Origin: JANXLS01 sp038227045
GTDB taxonomy: Bacteria > Planctomycetota > SZUA-567 > H5-PLA8
Length of the DNA stretch: 32,979 bases
Direction of reading: 5' to 3'
NCBI GenBank assembly: GCA_038227045.1
Contig: JBBRQD010000060.1
Span: 1 to 32,979, forward strand
Part shown: positions 14,796 through 23,180 of the stretch, piece after piece
How positions within the stretch are numbered: position 1 is the stretch's first letter
Layout: the number at the start of each line of letters is the position of its first letter
Notes under the pieces: model-generated
The model's database searches: none
What the model was told of the DNA's origin: nothing
What the model saw: the letters and a program-made list of their open reading frames with translations, nothing else
Position numbers and translations under genes: made by a program

Positions 14796-14817
14796 CGCGC
14801 TTTGCGCTGCAAGCGCG
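14796..14817. terminator. Hairpin between two minus-strand genes
   Basis: CGCGCTT (14796-14802) and AAGCGCG (14811-14817) form a perfect 7-bp stem with an 8-base loop. On the minus strand it is followed by GATTTAAG rather than a long T run, so termination would be partial. It would end or attenuate transcripts from the arginine decarboxylase and 94-residue genes before the oxidoreductase. Confidence 0.45.
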
Positions 14818-14871
14818 TAGAGAATAATCGGTTGATCTTGCTACGAACTACACCGCAGTCCGGCGAGCATT

Positions 14872-15156
14872 CTAAAACGTCACGACATCGTCCAGCTTGC
14901 AGATCGACACCACGCGGGCCACGCGCACGAACGTCTTCTTGCGGTTCGCGCGCGTGCCCAGAGACTTCGTCTCGTGCGTGTAGTATTCCTTCGATGTCTT
15001 GGTGTCGGCGGTATTGTGCGCGTCCAGATTCGTCATCACATAATAATCGTTTCCGACCGCTTCGAGATTGCCGATGTACACGTACGACGAATCGGTGTCG
15101 ACAACGACCTGACAACCAATCAATTCGGCGAGTTGAGACGCGGATGGATCGAGCAT
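14872..15156 (-). CDS. Conserved small protein downstream of arginine decarboxylase
   Basis: A 94-residue protein with no signal peptide. After an N-terminal helix (MLDPSASQLAELIG), the sequence is mostly short beta strands: CQVVVDTDSSYVYIGNLEAV, GNDYYVMTNLDAH, KKTFVRVARVVSI and LDDVVTF. That pattern would suit a small barrel of the SH3 or Sm type, but this is a structural guess. GGAG lies eight bases before the ATG. It starts 30 bp after the speA stop on the same strand and is probably cotranscribed with it. From memory similar short proteins occur in planctomycetes; I cannot name a function. Confidence 0.78.
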   Translation of the reverse strand: MLDPSASQLAELIGCQVVVDTDSSYVYIGNLEAVGNDYYVMTNLDAHNTADTKTSKEYYTHETKSLGTRANRKKTFVRVARVVSICKLDDVVTF

Positions 15157-15186
15157 TTTAATTTCTCCGCAGAAAAATGAGTTCGT

Positions 15187-17097
15187 CTATTTCTCAATGT
15201 ACGTGTAGCCATCCATGCCGTTCTGGTACATGGTGATGAACGTCCGCAATTCTTCGATCGACATTTTGTTCGCGCGCACGGCCGCTTCGGCCGCGTTGCG
15301 CAGGCGTTGGATCATTTCGTTTTTGTCGTAGCTCACATACCGCAGCACGTCTTCGACGGTGTCGCCGGTTTCGACCTGCTCGACTTTGTAGCCGCCCACG
15401 GACGAATCGACCGAGACGTGAATGGCATTCGTGTCGCCGAAGAGATTATGCAGATCGCCGAGAATTTCCTGGTATGCGCCGACCAGAAACACGCCGAGAT
15501 AATACTGCTCCGGCGTCAGCGGGTGCAGTTCCAGCACGCTCTTCACGTCTTTCAGATCGATGAAATGCTCGATCTTTCCGTCGCTGTCGCAGGTGATGTC
15601 CGCCAGCACGCCGCGGCGCGAGGGCCGTTCGTTCAAGCGATGAATGGGCATGATCGGGAAGAGGTGGTTGATCGCCCAATGATCGGGCATGCTTTGAAAG
15701 AGCGAGAAATTGCAGAAGTAGGTGTCCGCCATGCTGCGTTCGAGCCGGTCGAGTTCTTCGGGGACGAGCGTCAGGCCGCGCACGATCTTCAACACCCGCC
15801 GGCACGTGGCCCAGAAGAGCCGTTCGGCGAGCGCGCGCTGCTGGAGGCTCAGATAACCGAGGTTGAACATCGTCACCGCTTCGTCGCGCATCTGCACGGC
15901 GTCGTGGTACGCTTCGAGAAAATTCTTGCGCGAGACGCTGCCGCAGGTTTCGCGCAGATTCCAGAGAATATTCGGCGCGTCGTCCGTCAGTTCGAAGCCG
16001 TTGTCTTCGATGTCCCAGCCGCCGCTGGTCTCGGACACGCCCAGTACGTTGAAGACCAACACGCTGTGGTGCGCCGACAGCGCGCGCCCGGATTCGCTGA
16101 CCAGAAACGGATGCTCAACGTTCGCTTCGTCGCAGACTTCCATCGTCTGAAAGACCACGTCGTTGGCGTACTCCTGCATCGAATAATTCATCGACGCGTC
16201 GAAGTTCGTCTGGCTGCCGTCGTAATCCACGGCCAGTCCGCCGCCGACGTCGAGGTACTTCAATCCCGCGCCAAGCTTCTTCAATTCGACGTAAAAGCGC
16301 GCGGCTTCTTTCAGCGCCGATTTAATATTGCGAATAGCGCTGATCTGGCTGCCGATGTGAAAGTGCAGCAGTTGCAGGCAATCCAACATGCCGCGTTCTT
16401 TCAGCGTCTCGCAGGCCTTGAGCATTTCTTCGGCGGTGAAACCGAATTTGGAACGGTCGCCGCTGGACGATTCCCAGCGCCCGGTTCCGCGCGCGTTGAG
16501 CTTCGAGCGCAGTCCGATCATCGGGCGGACTTTGTGCTTGGCGGCCATGCGCAGAACGAGGTCGAGTTCGGTGTGCTTCTCAAGCACGACGACGACTTTG
16601 CGGTCGAGCTTCGACGCCAGCAGCGCCATTTCGAGGTACTCTTCGTCCTTGTAGCCATTGCAGATGAACAGGCCTTCGGGCGAATCGAGCATCGCGAGAA
16701 TGGCGATCAATTCCGGTTTGGAACCGGCTTCAAGACCGAAGTGGAATTCCTTGCCATGGCGCACGAGCGCCTCGACGACATGGCGTTCCTGATTGACTTT
16801 AATGGGAAAGACGCCGCGAAAAGCGCCCTTGTAATTCTGCTCGCGAATCGCAGTGTTGAAACACAAGTTCAACTCCTCGACGCGGCGCTTGAGGATGTCG
16901 GGGAAACGGATGAGCATCGGGGACGTGATGCCGCGCGCTTCGATGTCCGCCACCAAAACCTTCAGGTCGATGGCGATCTCTTTTTGTCCGGTGGGATGAA
17001 CGGCCAAATGGCCCTGATCGTTCACGGAAAAAAATTGTTTGCCCCAGTTGTTCACGCCATAAAGTTCGATGGCGTCCTGCACCGACCAGGTCTCCAC
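15187..17097 (-). CDS. speA: Biosynthetic arginine decarboxylase
   Basis: PLP-dependent enzyme converting arginine to agmatine, the first step of one route to putrescine and other polyamines. At 636 residues it matches the large alanine-racemase-fold type. The Schiff-base lysine is Lys100 in GVFPIKVNQERHVVEAL. Other family segments are LHFHIGSQISAIRNIKSAL, LDVGGGLAVDYDGS, LVSESGRALSAHHSVLVFNV and, near the C terminus, LVGAYQEILGDLHNLFGDTN. The start is GTG with GGAGG about 12 bases upstream, inside a leader with a TATAAT box. No agmatinase or agmatine deiminase is nearby, so the rest of the pathway lies elsewhere. Confidence 0.96.
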   Translation of the reverse strand: METWSVQDAIELYGVNNWGKQFFSVNDQGHLAVHPTGQKEIAIDLKVLVADIEARGITSPMLIRFPDILKRRVEELNLCFNTAIREQNYKGAFRGVFPIKVNQERHVVEALVRHGKEFHFGLEAGSKPELIAILAMLDSPEGLFICNGYKDEEYLEMALLASKLDRKVVVVLEKHTELDLVLRMAAKHKVRPMIGLRSKLNARGTGRWESSSGDRSKFGFTAEEMLKACETLKERGMLDCLQLLHFHIGSQISAIRNIKSALKEAARFYVELKKLGAGLKYLDVGGGLAVDYDGSQTNFDASMNYSMQEYANDVVFQTMEVCDEANVEHPFLVSESGRALSAHHSVLVFNVLGVSETSGGWDIEDNGFELTDDAPNILWNLRETCGSVSRKNFLEAYHDAVQMRDEAVTMFNLGYLSLQQRALAERLFWATCRRVLKIVRGLTLVPEELDRLERSMADTYFCNFSLFQSMPDHWAINHLFPIMPIHRLNERPSRRGVLADITCDSDGKIEHFIDLKDVKSVLELHPLTPEQYYLGVFLVGAYQEILGDLHNLFGDTNAIHVSVDSSVGGYKVEQVETGDTVEDVLRYVSYDKNEMIQRLRNAAEAAVRANKMSIEELRTFITMYQNGMDGYTYIEK

Positions 17098-17134
17098 TGT
17101 CTACGTACGCCTCCGGAAATGCGAGCGAATTGAA

Positions 17135-17140
17135 ATTATA
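17135..17140 (-). promoter_or_regulatory. -10 box likely serving speA
   Basis: A perfect TATAAT on the minus strand in the 148-bp spacer before speA, about 38 bp from the GTG start. It would give a leader of about 30 bases. The -35 region at the proper distance (TTTAGC or GTTTAG) is poor, so activator help is possible. Nothing else is seen in the spacer. Confidence 0.4.
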
Positions 17141-17245
17141 AGACGACAGGTGGAACGCTAAACGCAAAAGAGCCAGACGCAAGAAATAAATACCGCGACA
17201 TTCGAAAATAATCCGCCAAATTGAAACATGTCATTCCTGTCACGC

Positions 17246-17947
17246 CTAAAACTTACCCCCATCAAACGGCTGATCGGACGACACGATTGCGGTCAGCGCG
17301 AAAATACACGCGTTCGAATCGGACTGAAACACCACCGATTCAAGCACGCGCGCCGGGTCCAGTTTCAGGATCTGCGAATACAGTTGAATCTTGCCGGCTT
17401 GCAGCGCTTTGTGAACATAGATTTCCTTCGGTTCGTCGCGGCGGTTCCAATCCTGCACGCGCAATTCTTCGATGCTGTCCGCGCCGCTGTCGTAGTGCAG
17501 CGTCGCGCGGACGATGCAGTAGCTTTTGGAAGTGCCGTGCAAAACGGCCAGGCGTCCGTAATGTCCGCGCCGGTCCTGCGGAATGGTGACGGTCGCCGAC
17601 GATCCCGCGGAAAATTCTATCGCGTTGGGCGCGTCCGGCAGCACGAATTGAAAAAACGCGTGCGGCACGACGCTCGGAACGACGATGCGGCCGTCCGCTG
17701 GAATGCCGTCGTCGTCGTGGTTTTCGCGCTTCCAGGTTTCGCCAATAAACGCATTGAACGCGCTCGCGATATTGAGCGTGAAATGGTCTGGCGGTTTGGG
17801 TTTTTCGGCGACAGCGGGTTCGGGTTGAGCGGCAGGCTGAACCGGCGCGGGGACCGTCACGACGGAGGTGCTATGCGTCCCAAAGAATACGCCGTAAATT
17901 AATATGGCGATGATGGCCGCTACGAGAATAGTGACTAACGACCGCAT
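17246..17947 (-). CDS. Anchored periplasmic protein of unknown function
   Basis: A 233-residue protein with an N-terminal membrane anchor (residues about 4-22, LVTILVAAIIAILIYGVFF), a proline/alanine-rich linker (about 30-52, with PAPVQPAAQPEPAVAEKPKP), and then a globular domain of about 180 residues rich in predicted beta strands (GRIVVPSV, HAFFQFVLP, AIEFSAGSSATVTIP, YCIVRATLHYDSGADSIEEL). A carbohydrate- or ligand-binding jelly-roll would fit this look, but I do not recognise the family. AAAGGA precedes the ATG. It follows the PQQ-like propeller gene after 49 bp on the same strand, so the two probably work in the same compartment. Confidence 0.78.
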   Translation of the reverse strand: MRSLVTILVAAIIAILIYGVFFGTHSTSVVTVPAPVQPAAQPEPAVAEKPKPPDHFTLNIASAFNAFIGETWKRENHDDDGIPADGRIVVPSVVPHAFFQFVLPDAPNAIEFSAGSSATVTIPQDRRGHYGRLAVLHGTSKSYCIVRATLHYDSGADSIEELRVQDWNRRDEPKEIYVHKALQAGKIQLYSQILKLDPARVLESVVFQSDSNACIFALTAIVSSDQPFDGGKF

Positions 17948-17996
17948 CGTTTTGTCCTTTTATTTTGCATCCAACTGCGCCGCGCGTTCATCCGGG

Positions 17997-19316
17997 CTAC
18001 TTCGCGGTGACATCCAAACAGAGAACTTCCTTCGTGCTGCGCGCGTAGATGCGCCCGCCGCTGATCACAGCCTGATTCCAGCACTTTTCGAGACCGCCCT
18101 TGCCTTCGGGTTTGGTGATGTCGAAAGCTTTGTATTGAGCCAATTCCTTATAGCTCTTTTCAGACGCTTCGCAGAGTACGATCTGCCCCAAGTCGCCGAG
18201 GATCAGAATCTTGCCGTCCACCAGCGCCGTGCCGCCCTGGCCGAATCCCGCCTGCGTCCACATCACCTTGCCAGTGGCCATTTCGACGCATTTGAGTGGT
18301 TCTTTGCCGAACTCTTTAAAGCCGATCAGCCCGTAAAGATAGCCGTCGTGATACACGGGTGTGGACCAGTGGCTCGGCATTTTCACGTCGCTCCAAAGTT
18401 CGGTCGCTTTGAATCCGTCGCCTTCCTTTGTAATCTTGCACGCGCCACCACCCACGCCGTATCCCGCGGAGCAATACACGATATCCCCGCCGACGACCGG
18501 CGAGATCGCGGTGGATACCGCCCAGCGAAACGGGAAGCGCCATAGTTGCTTTCCAGTCTCCGTCGCAAGGCTGACAAGCCCTTTCTTGGTGAAGAAAATC
18601 ACCTGCCGCTGGCCGAGAATCGTGGCGACGGTCGGCGTGCAATGAGTCAGGTCCTCGGTTTCGCCTTTCCAAGCGACATTGCCGGTTTTGAGGTCGAACG
18701 CCATCAGCGCCTGACCGGCTCCGCCGCAGTGAACGAACAGCAAGTTGCCATCGATAACGGGCGAATTCGAGCAGCCCCAAGCACCGATACCGGCGGTTTT
18801 CAATTGTACTCCGCCGCCAAACTCTTTCTCGCTGTCGTGCGCCCATACCGGCTTGCCGGAGATTGCGTCGAAGCAGGCGATGTTGAGATACGTGCCGACG
18901 GCGTAGACATGGCCGTTTGCAACAGCCGGCGTCGAGCGCGGGCCATCGTTGCCTGAATGTTCGAATAAAATCGTGGGGCCAACAGGAGCAGCCCAGATTT
19001 GTTTGCCGGTGTTGGCGTCGAGACAAACGACAGATTCGGCGCCGCCCCTTTCCGTGCCTTTGGCTTTGGCCGGGGCGCCGGTCGGACCTTGTGATTCAGC
19101 CATGATGTAGACTTTGCCGCCCACCACGGCCGGCGTGCCGAGGCCTTCGCCCACGGACGATTTCCAGAGGACTTTTGGTCCGGAGGCGGGCCACGTCGAG
19201 GCGATTTTTTCATCCGTCGAGCCGTCGTGATTGGTGCCGAACCATTGCGTCCAATCGGACGCTCCGGCGGCGCAGGTCAAGCTGAAAAGGGCGGCAGCGA
19301 GCATGATTTTGCGCAT
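17997..19316 (-). CDS. Secreted PQQ-like (BamB-type) beta-propeller protein
   Basis: A 439-residue exported protein. MRKIMLAAALFSLTCAAGA is a signal peptide with likely cleavage before SDW. The rest is an eight-blade-type PQQ-repeat propeller: WTQWFGTNHDG, then blades such as GKVYIMAESQ, SVVCLDANTGKQIWAAPVG, NIACFDAISGKPVWAHDSE, LMAFDLKTGNVAWKGETE and LVSLATETGKQLWRFPF, each with the AxDxxTGxxxW signature. Such proteins either carry PQQ in alcohol dehydrogenases or serve as scaffolds like BamB; a catalytic calcium/PQQ site is not evident, so a scaffold is more likely. ATG 19316 is chosen for the signal peptide and GAGGA upstream; ATG 19334 is an alternative. Confidence 0.88.
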   Translation of the reverse strand: MRKIMLAAALFSLTCAAGASDWTQWFGTNHDGSTDEKIASTWPASGPKVLWKSSVGEGLGTPAVVGGKVYIMAESQGPTGAPAKAKGTERGGAESVVCLDANTGKQIWAAPVGPTILFEHSGNDGPRSTPAVANGHVYAVGTYLNIACFDAISGKPVWAHDSEKEFGGGVQLKTAGIGAWGCSNSPVIDGNLLFVHCGGAGQALMAFDLKTGNVAWKGETEDLTHCTPTVATILGQRQVIFFTKKGLVSLATETGKQLWRFPFRWAVSTAISPVVGGDIVYCSAGYGVGGGACKITKEGDGFKATELWSDVKMPSHWSTPVYHDGYLYGLIGFKEFGKEPLKCVEMATGKVMWTQAGFGQGGTALVDGKILILGDLGQIVLCEASEKSYKELAQYKAFDITKPEGKGGLEKCWNQAVISGGRIYARSTKEVLCLDVTAK

Positions 19317-19370
19317 GAGACGAGAAATCCTCATTATAAGGTAATCCGAAGTTTCGATTTGCGTTTGACT

Positions 19371-19385
19371 ACACCGAACCGGTGT
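19371..19385. terminator. Short perfect hairpin after the HPr gene
   Basis: ACACCG (19371-19376), a three-base loop and CGGTGT (19380-19385) form a compact stem 14 bp after the HPr stop on the minus strand. There is no T tract, so it may be a weak terminator or an mRNA end-protecting hairpin. Confidence 0.35.
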
Positions 19386-19399
19386 GGAACGCCGGAAAA

Positions 19400-19702
19400 T
19401 CATTCCAAGCCGAAGCTGTCGTCCACCAGAGCCGCCAAGGCTTCGAGCGCTTCCTGTGCGTCGTCGCCGCTGGCGCGGAAGACGAATGCGTTGTCGTCGT
19501 CGGCCGTCTTGCCGACCATGTAGGCGGCGAACTCGATCATGTCGAGGATGCTCTTGGCGTCGAAATCGATGTCGTTTTTGCAGGCGCGCACGTCGCATTT
19601 GAACTTGCGCGCGACAGCGACAATGCGCTGCGCGGGCCGCATGTGCAGGCCGTGTTTATGTGAGAGATTGATGTTTTTTTCCAACCAAGTACCCGTCATC
19701 AC
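19400..19702 (-). CDS. HPr-family phosphocarrier protein
   Basis: A 100-residue HPr-like protein. The phosphorylatable histidine is His20 in HKHGLHMRPAQRIV, the active loop of the family, and Ser51 in DFDAKSILDMI sits where HPr kinase acts in other bacteria. The fold and size match. HPr passes phosphate from enzyme I to sugar-specific enzymes, but no other PTS gene is next to it. In planctomycete-type genomes a lone HPr may have a regulatory job rather than sugar uptake; that is inference. The tail AALVDDSFGLE is acidic. The ribosome-binding site is weak, and ATG 19699 is an equally good start. Confidence 0.9.
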   Translation of the reverse strand: MMTGTWLEKNINLSHKHGLHMRPAQRIVAVARKFKCDVRACKNDIDFDAKSILDMIEFAAYMVGKTADDDNAFVFRASGDDAQEALEALAALVDDSFGLE

Positions 19703-20041
19703 CAGTCCGCCCTGCGCGATGCCTAAAAGAAACGCTGCAACCTTGGAAGTTAAGCCGCAAACGATGAAAGTCCAGTATTGATTTCAATATAAATTGGATT
19801 AATCCTTTTTTGCGAAGGAATGACGAAGAAGAATCACATTGACTGCCTAATTTTGGCCTCAAAATAGACTTTTTTGAATCAATTGTGTCCAAACGCCACT
19901 GTAAAATGACACGCTGTCCCAAAGCTGCAAACCGGATCTCAAATACTCACAAAGATACCTTCCGATTTTTTCGCAATGTGGCCGCGAACCGGTGTAAAAA
20001 CAAGCCCGTAGACAACTCGAATTATTTTCAGGAGCGCGTCA
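19703..20041. other. Divergent spacer without a gene
   Basis: A 339-bp AT-rich region between the divergent HPr and heme-binding genes, so it should hold both promoters. I could not find a convincing -35/-10 pair. CAGGAG lies eight bases before the ATG at 20042. The short open frames here have no recognisable protein character. Confidence 0.5.
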
Positions 20042-22912
20042 ATGTTTCGATGGAACATGCTGGGATTTGCACTCGTTTTCGCTTTAGTCGCCGCACCTGT
20101 ATTCGCGGAGGACGCGACGGATGTCACCGCCAAAGTTGCCGCCGCTGTGAAAGATAACAAGCTTTCCATTACAGCCGGAAACGAACTCTTCGGCGACACG
20201 GCTGAAGGGGTTCCGAAGCGTTTTCACATTGAATACAGTGTGGGCGGCGAGATCGTCAAAAAGGACTTCGCCGAGAATACCGCGCTGAACATCGCCGCGC
20301 CGGAAGGGCAGAAATTGGTTGTCAAAAAAGCGATCTACGGGCCGGCCGATGGTTCCGCTGCCGCTGTTGCGGCCGGCGGCAAACAGCCCAAGGCCGACGC
20401 GAGCGCCGATCCCGCCGCGGTTCTCGATACGTTGCCAGGTTTCAAGATTGAACATATTCTCAAAGCCGATCGCGTCAAAAACGGTTCCTGGATTTCCATG
20501 GCAAAGGATCCGAAGGGGCGCCTGCTGCTCGGTGGCCAGCGCGGCCAGCCGATTACACGCTTGACCCTCAACGACGGCAAAATCACTCAGGAAGAAATCA
20601 TGAAAACCCCCATCAGCGAAACGATGGGCATGTTGTTTGTCGACAATGTACTCTATGTCAACGGCTTCGCCAAGAACGACAAAGGGAACGGCGTCTTCGG
20701 TCTCTTCCGGTGCAAAGACACGAAGGGCGACGACAGCTACGACACAGTCGAATATTTGCGCGAATGGCACGGTGGCTCGGGTGAACACGGCGCGCACGGT
20801 ATTGTGCTCGGACCGGACAAGATGCTGTACATGGTCTGTGGAAATTTCACCGGCCTGCCCGACGAAATGGTGCCGACGTCGCCGCACCGCAATTACGCCG
20901 ACGATCTGCTGCTCAAGCGTGCGGAGGACGGCAACGGCTTCGGCGCTGGCAAGCAGCCGCCCGGTGGATTTGTCGCGCGCATGGATTTGGACGGTAAGAA
21001 CGCGGAGTTGTTTTCATCGGGCCAGCGCAACACGTATGACATTGGGTTCAATGCCGACGGCGAATTGTTCGGTTTCGACAGCGACATGGAATGGGACTGG
21101 GGCAACCCCTGGTACCGGCCGATTCGCGTCTTCCATTCGGTGCGCGGCGGCGATCAGGGTTTCCGCGAAGGCAGCGGGAAATGGCCCGAATACTACTTCG
21201 ACAGTCTGCCGGCCGCGACGACCATCGGCATTGGCTGTCCGACCGGCGTCGGCTTCGGCACGGGCGCGAAGTTTCCGATGAAGTATCAGAAAGCATTCTA
21301 CATTTGCGACTGGACGTACGGCCGCTTGATCGCGGTGCATCTAACGCCCAAAGGCGCGAGCTACACCGGGACGTGGGAGAATTTTGTCGCGCCCAAAGCG
21401 CTGCACGGCGGCGGGCCCAAAACGCCGCTCAATTTGACGGACGTAGTCATTGCCAATGACGGATCGATGTACTTCACCATCGGCGGGCGTGGAACGCAAG
21501 CCAGCCTGTTCCGCGTGACCTACACCGGCAACGATGCCGCCGCTCCGGCCGATCAGGCCGGTCTGCATGATGCGGACGGCACCGAAGCGCGCGAGATGCG
21601 CCACAAACTGGAGTCGCTCAACGCCAATCCGCACACGTCGTCGGTCGGATTTGCATGGCCGCATCTGAACAGCCCCGACCGCTTCATCCGCTACGCGGCA
21701 CGCATGGCAATCGAACGCAATCCGATCGAAGAATGGCAGGCCAAAGCGCTGGCGGAAAAGCAGCCCGATGCGGCCTTCACCGCGCTGCTCGCCTTGGCGC
21801 GCCTCGGCGCGAAGGAAACTCAGCCGGAGATTTTGAAGGCGCTGACTTCGATTCCATTTACCGATCTAACGGAAGAACAGAAGCTCGAAAAGCTGCGCGC
21901 GATTGAAGTCTCCATGACGCGGCAGGGCGTGCCGGCCGGTGATCTGGCCAAGCAAGTGATTGCGGATGTGGACCCGCAGTATCCCGCCAAAACCGAATTC
22001 TTGAATCGGGAACTGTGCCAGATTCTTCTGGCGCTGAACGCGCCGAACGCCGTCTCCAAAACGGTTGCATTGATGACAGCCGCGACGACTCAAGAAGAAC
22101 AGGTCACGTACGCGATGCATTTGCGTAATATCAAAACGGGCTGGACTCCCGAGCTGCGCCGGCCGTATCTGGCGTGGTGGAACACGGGACGCTCGACGCA
22201 GCATCCGGACCATGTCGTAAAGTGGTTCGAGGACGCCGGAATCAAATTCAACAACGGCGCGAGCTTCGGGAACTTCATGGCTCACGCGCACGAAGAAGCC
22301 AAGTTCACGATGTCCCCGGATGAAATCGCGGCGTTGAATGACGTCTTGACCGCGTACAATCCGGCGCCACCCAAGAAGGTCAAGCCCGCCAACGCCGTCG
22401 CGCGCAAACTGGTAAAAGAATGGACGACCGCCGATTTGCAGCCCATGCTTGACGCGGTGAGCAAGGGGCGAAACTTCGCCAAAGGCAAAGCCGTCTTCGA
22501 GGAGGCGCAGTGCTTCGCCTGTCATCGCTACGGCGATCAGGGCGGGGCGGTGGGGCCGGACCTGACCGCCGTCGCGGCGCGCTTCAAGCGGCAGGACATT
22601 CTGGAATCGATCACCGAACCGTCGAAGGTCGTCTCCGAGCAATACATGAACACGGCGATCAAGACGACCGAAGGCAAGATGGTCGTCGGCCGTATCGCCG
22701 AAGACACCAAGGACCAGATCGTGATCCGCCCGAACCCGCTCGAAAAGGAGTTGATCACGGTGAAGAAAACGGAGATCAAGTCGCAAGAATTGTCAAAGAT
22801 CTCACCCATGCCGGAAGGCCTGATGAACAACTTCACAAAGGAAGAGATCCTGGATTTGCTGGCGTTCCTGGAATCACTGGGCGATCCAAAGCATTCGGAC
22901 TTCAGCAAGTAG
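20042..22912 (+). CDS. PVC-type multidomain heme-binding protein
   Basis: A 956-residue exported protein of the class abundant in planctomycetes and verrucomicrobia. MFRWNMLGFALVFALVAAPV starts a signal peptide cleaved near residue 22. Residues about 30-105 form a small beta domain (LSITAGNELFGDTAEGVPKR) that resembles DUF3395. Residues about 130-530 form a sugar-dehydrogenase-like propeller (PGFKIEHILKADRV, GEHGAHGIVLGPDKMLYMVC, FSSGQRNTYDIGFNADGELF, GMYFTIGGRG-like end). A helical HEAT-like linker follows at about 545-800. The C-terminal cytochrome c domain has CFACH at residues 824-828 with GPDLTAVAARFKRQDILESI after it; a distal Met is likely in SPMPEG. It probably transfers electrons from oxidation of an organic substrate in the periplasm. 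AGGAG precedes the ATG. Confidence 0.92.
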   Translation: MFRWNMLGFALVFALVAAPVFAEDATDVTAKVAAAVKDNKLSITAGNELFGDTAEGVPKRFHIEYSVGGEIVKKDFAENTALNIAAPEGQKLVVKKAIYGPADGSAAAVAAGGKQPKADASADPAAVLDTLPGFKIEHILKADRVKNGSWISMAKDPKGRLLLGGQRGQPITRLTLNDGKITQEEIMKTPISETMGMLFVDNVLYVNGFAKNDKGNGVFGLFRCKDTKGDDSYDTVEYLREWHGGSGEHGAHGIVLGPDKMLYMVCGNFTGLPDEMVPTSPHRNYADDLLLKRAEDGNGFGAGKQPPGGFVARMDLDGKNAELFSSGQRNTYDIGFNADGELFGFDSDMEWDWGNPWYRPIRVFHSVRGGDQGFREGSGKWPEYYFDSLPAATTIGIGCPTGVGFGTGAKFPMKYQKAFYICDWTYGRLIAVHLTPKGASYTGTWENFVAPKALHGGGPKTPLNLTDVVIANDGSMYFTIGGRGTQASLFRVTYTGNDAAAPADQAGLHDADGTEAREMRHKLESLNANPHTSSVGFAWPHLNSPDRFIRYAARMAIERNPIEEWQAKALAEKQPDAAFTALLALARLGAKETQPEILKALTSIPFTDLTEEQKLEKLRAIEVSMTRQGVPAGDLAKQVIADVDPQYPAKTEFLNRELCQILLALNAPNAVSKTVALMTAATTQEEQVTYAMHLRNIKTGWTPELRRPYLAWWNTGRSTQHPDHVVKWFEDAGIKFNNGASFGNFMAHAHEEAKFTMSPDEIAALNDVLTAYNPAPPKKVKPANAVARKLVKEWTTADLQPMLDAVSKGRNFAKGKAVFEEAQCFACHRYGDQGGAVGPDLTAVAARFKRQDILESITEPSKVVSEQYMNTAIKTTEGKMVVGRIAEDTKDQIVIRPNPLEKELITVKKTEIKSQELSKISPMPEGLMNNFTKEEILDLLAFLESLGDPKHSDFSK

Positions 22913-22928
22913 AAGCAAAACGATTGAA

Positions 22929-23162
22929 GTGTGGCCCGCCATTGGGATATCGAACGTGACCTCCGAGACTCCCGCAAGAAACCCCTTCGGCGAAGATGGT
23001 GTTAATTCGCCGTGTATCGGCGTCTGCCAATTAGATTCGGCAACAGGACTGTGTACTGGATGTCACCGCACCCTGAACGAGATCGCGCGGTGGGGTTGCG
23101 CATCGGATGACGAGAAGAGAAAAATACTAAGCGCGATTGAAATGCGGAAAAATGTCCGTTGA
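22929..23162 (+). CDS. DUF1289 family small cysteine-rich protein
   Basis: A 77-residue protein whose core, SPCIGVCQLDSATGLCTGC followed by HRTLNEIARWG, is the DUF1289 signature. The four cysteines (CxxxC and CxxC) probably bind an Fe-S cluster or zinc. The function of the family is unknown. Two starts are possible, GTG 22929 or GTG 22956, neither with a strong ribosome-binding site; the conserved domain lies after both. It begins 16 bp after the heme-binding gene and is probably cotranscribed. It converges with the alcohol dehydrogenase gene, 18 bp away. Confidence 0.85.
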   Translation: MWPAIGISNVTSETPARNPFGEDGVNSPCIGVCQLDSATGLCTGCHRTLNEIARWGCASDDEKRKILSAIEMRKNVR

Positions 23163-23180
23163 CTGCCCCGCCAGGTAAAC

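Noticed and set aside
15307..17133. 608-codon plus-strand frame opposite speA
   Set aside because: It is antisense to arginine decarboxylase and has shadow-type composition; no independent ribosome-binding site or domain.
19317..19598. N-terminal extension of the PQQ-like propeller protein
   Set aside because: The extension is Arg-rich, overlaps the HPr gene in another frame and would bury the clear signal peptide that starts at 19316.
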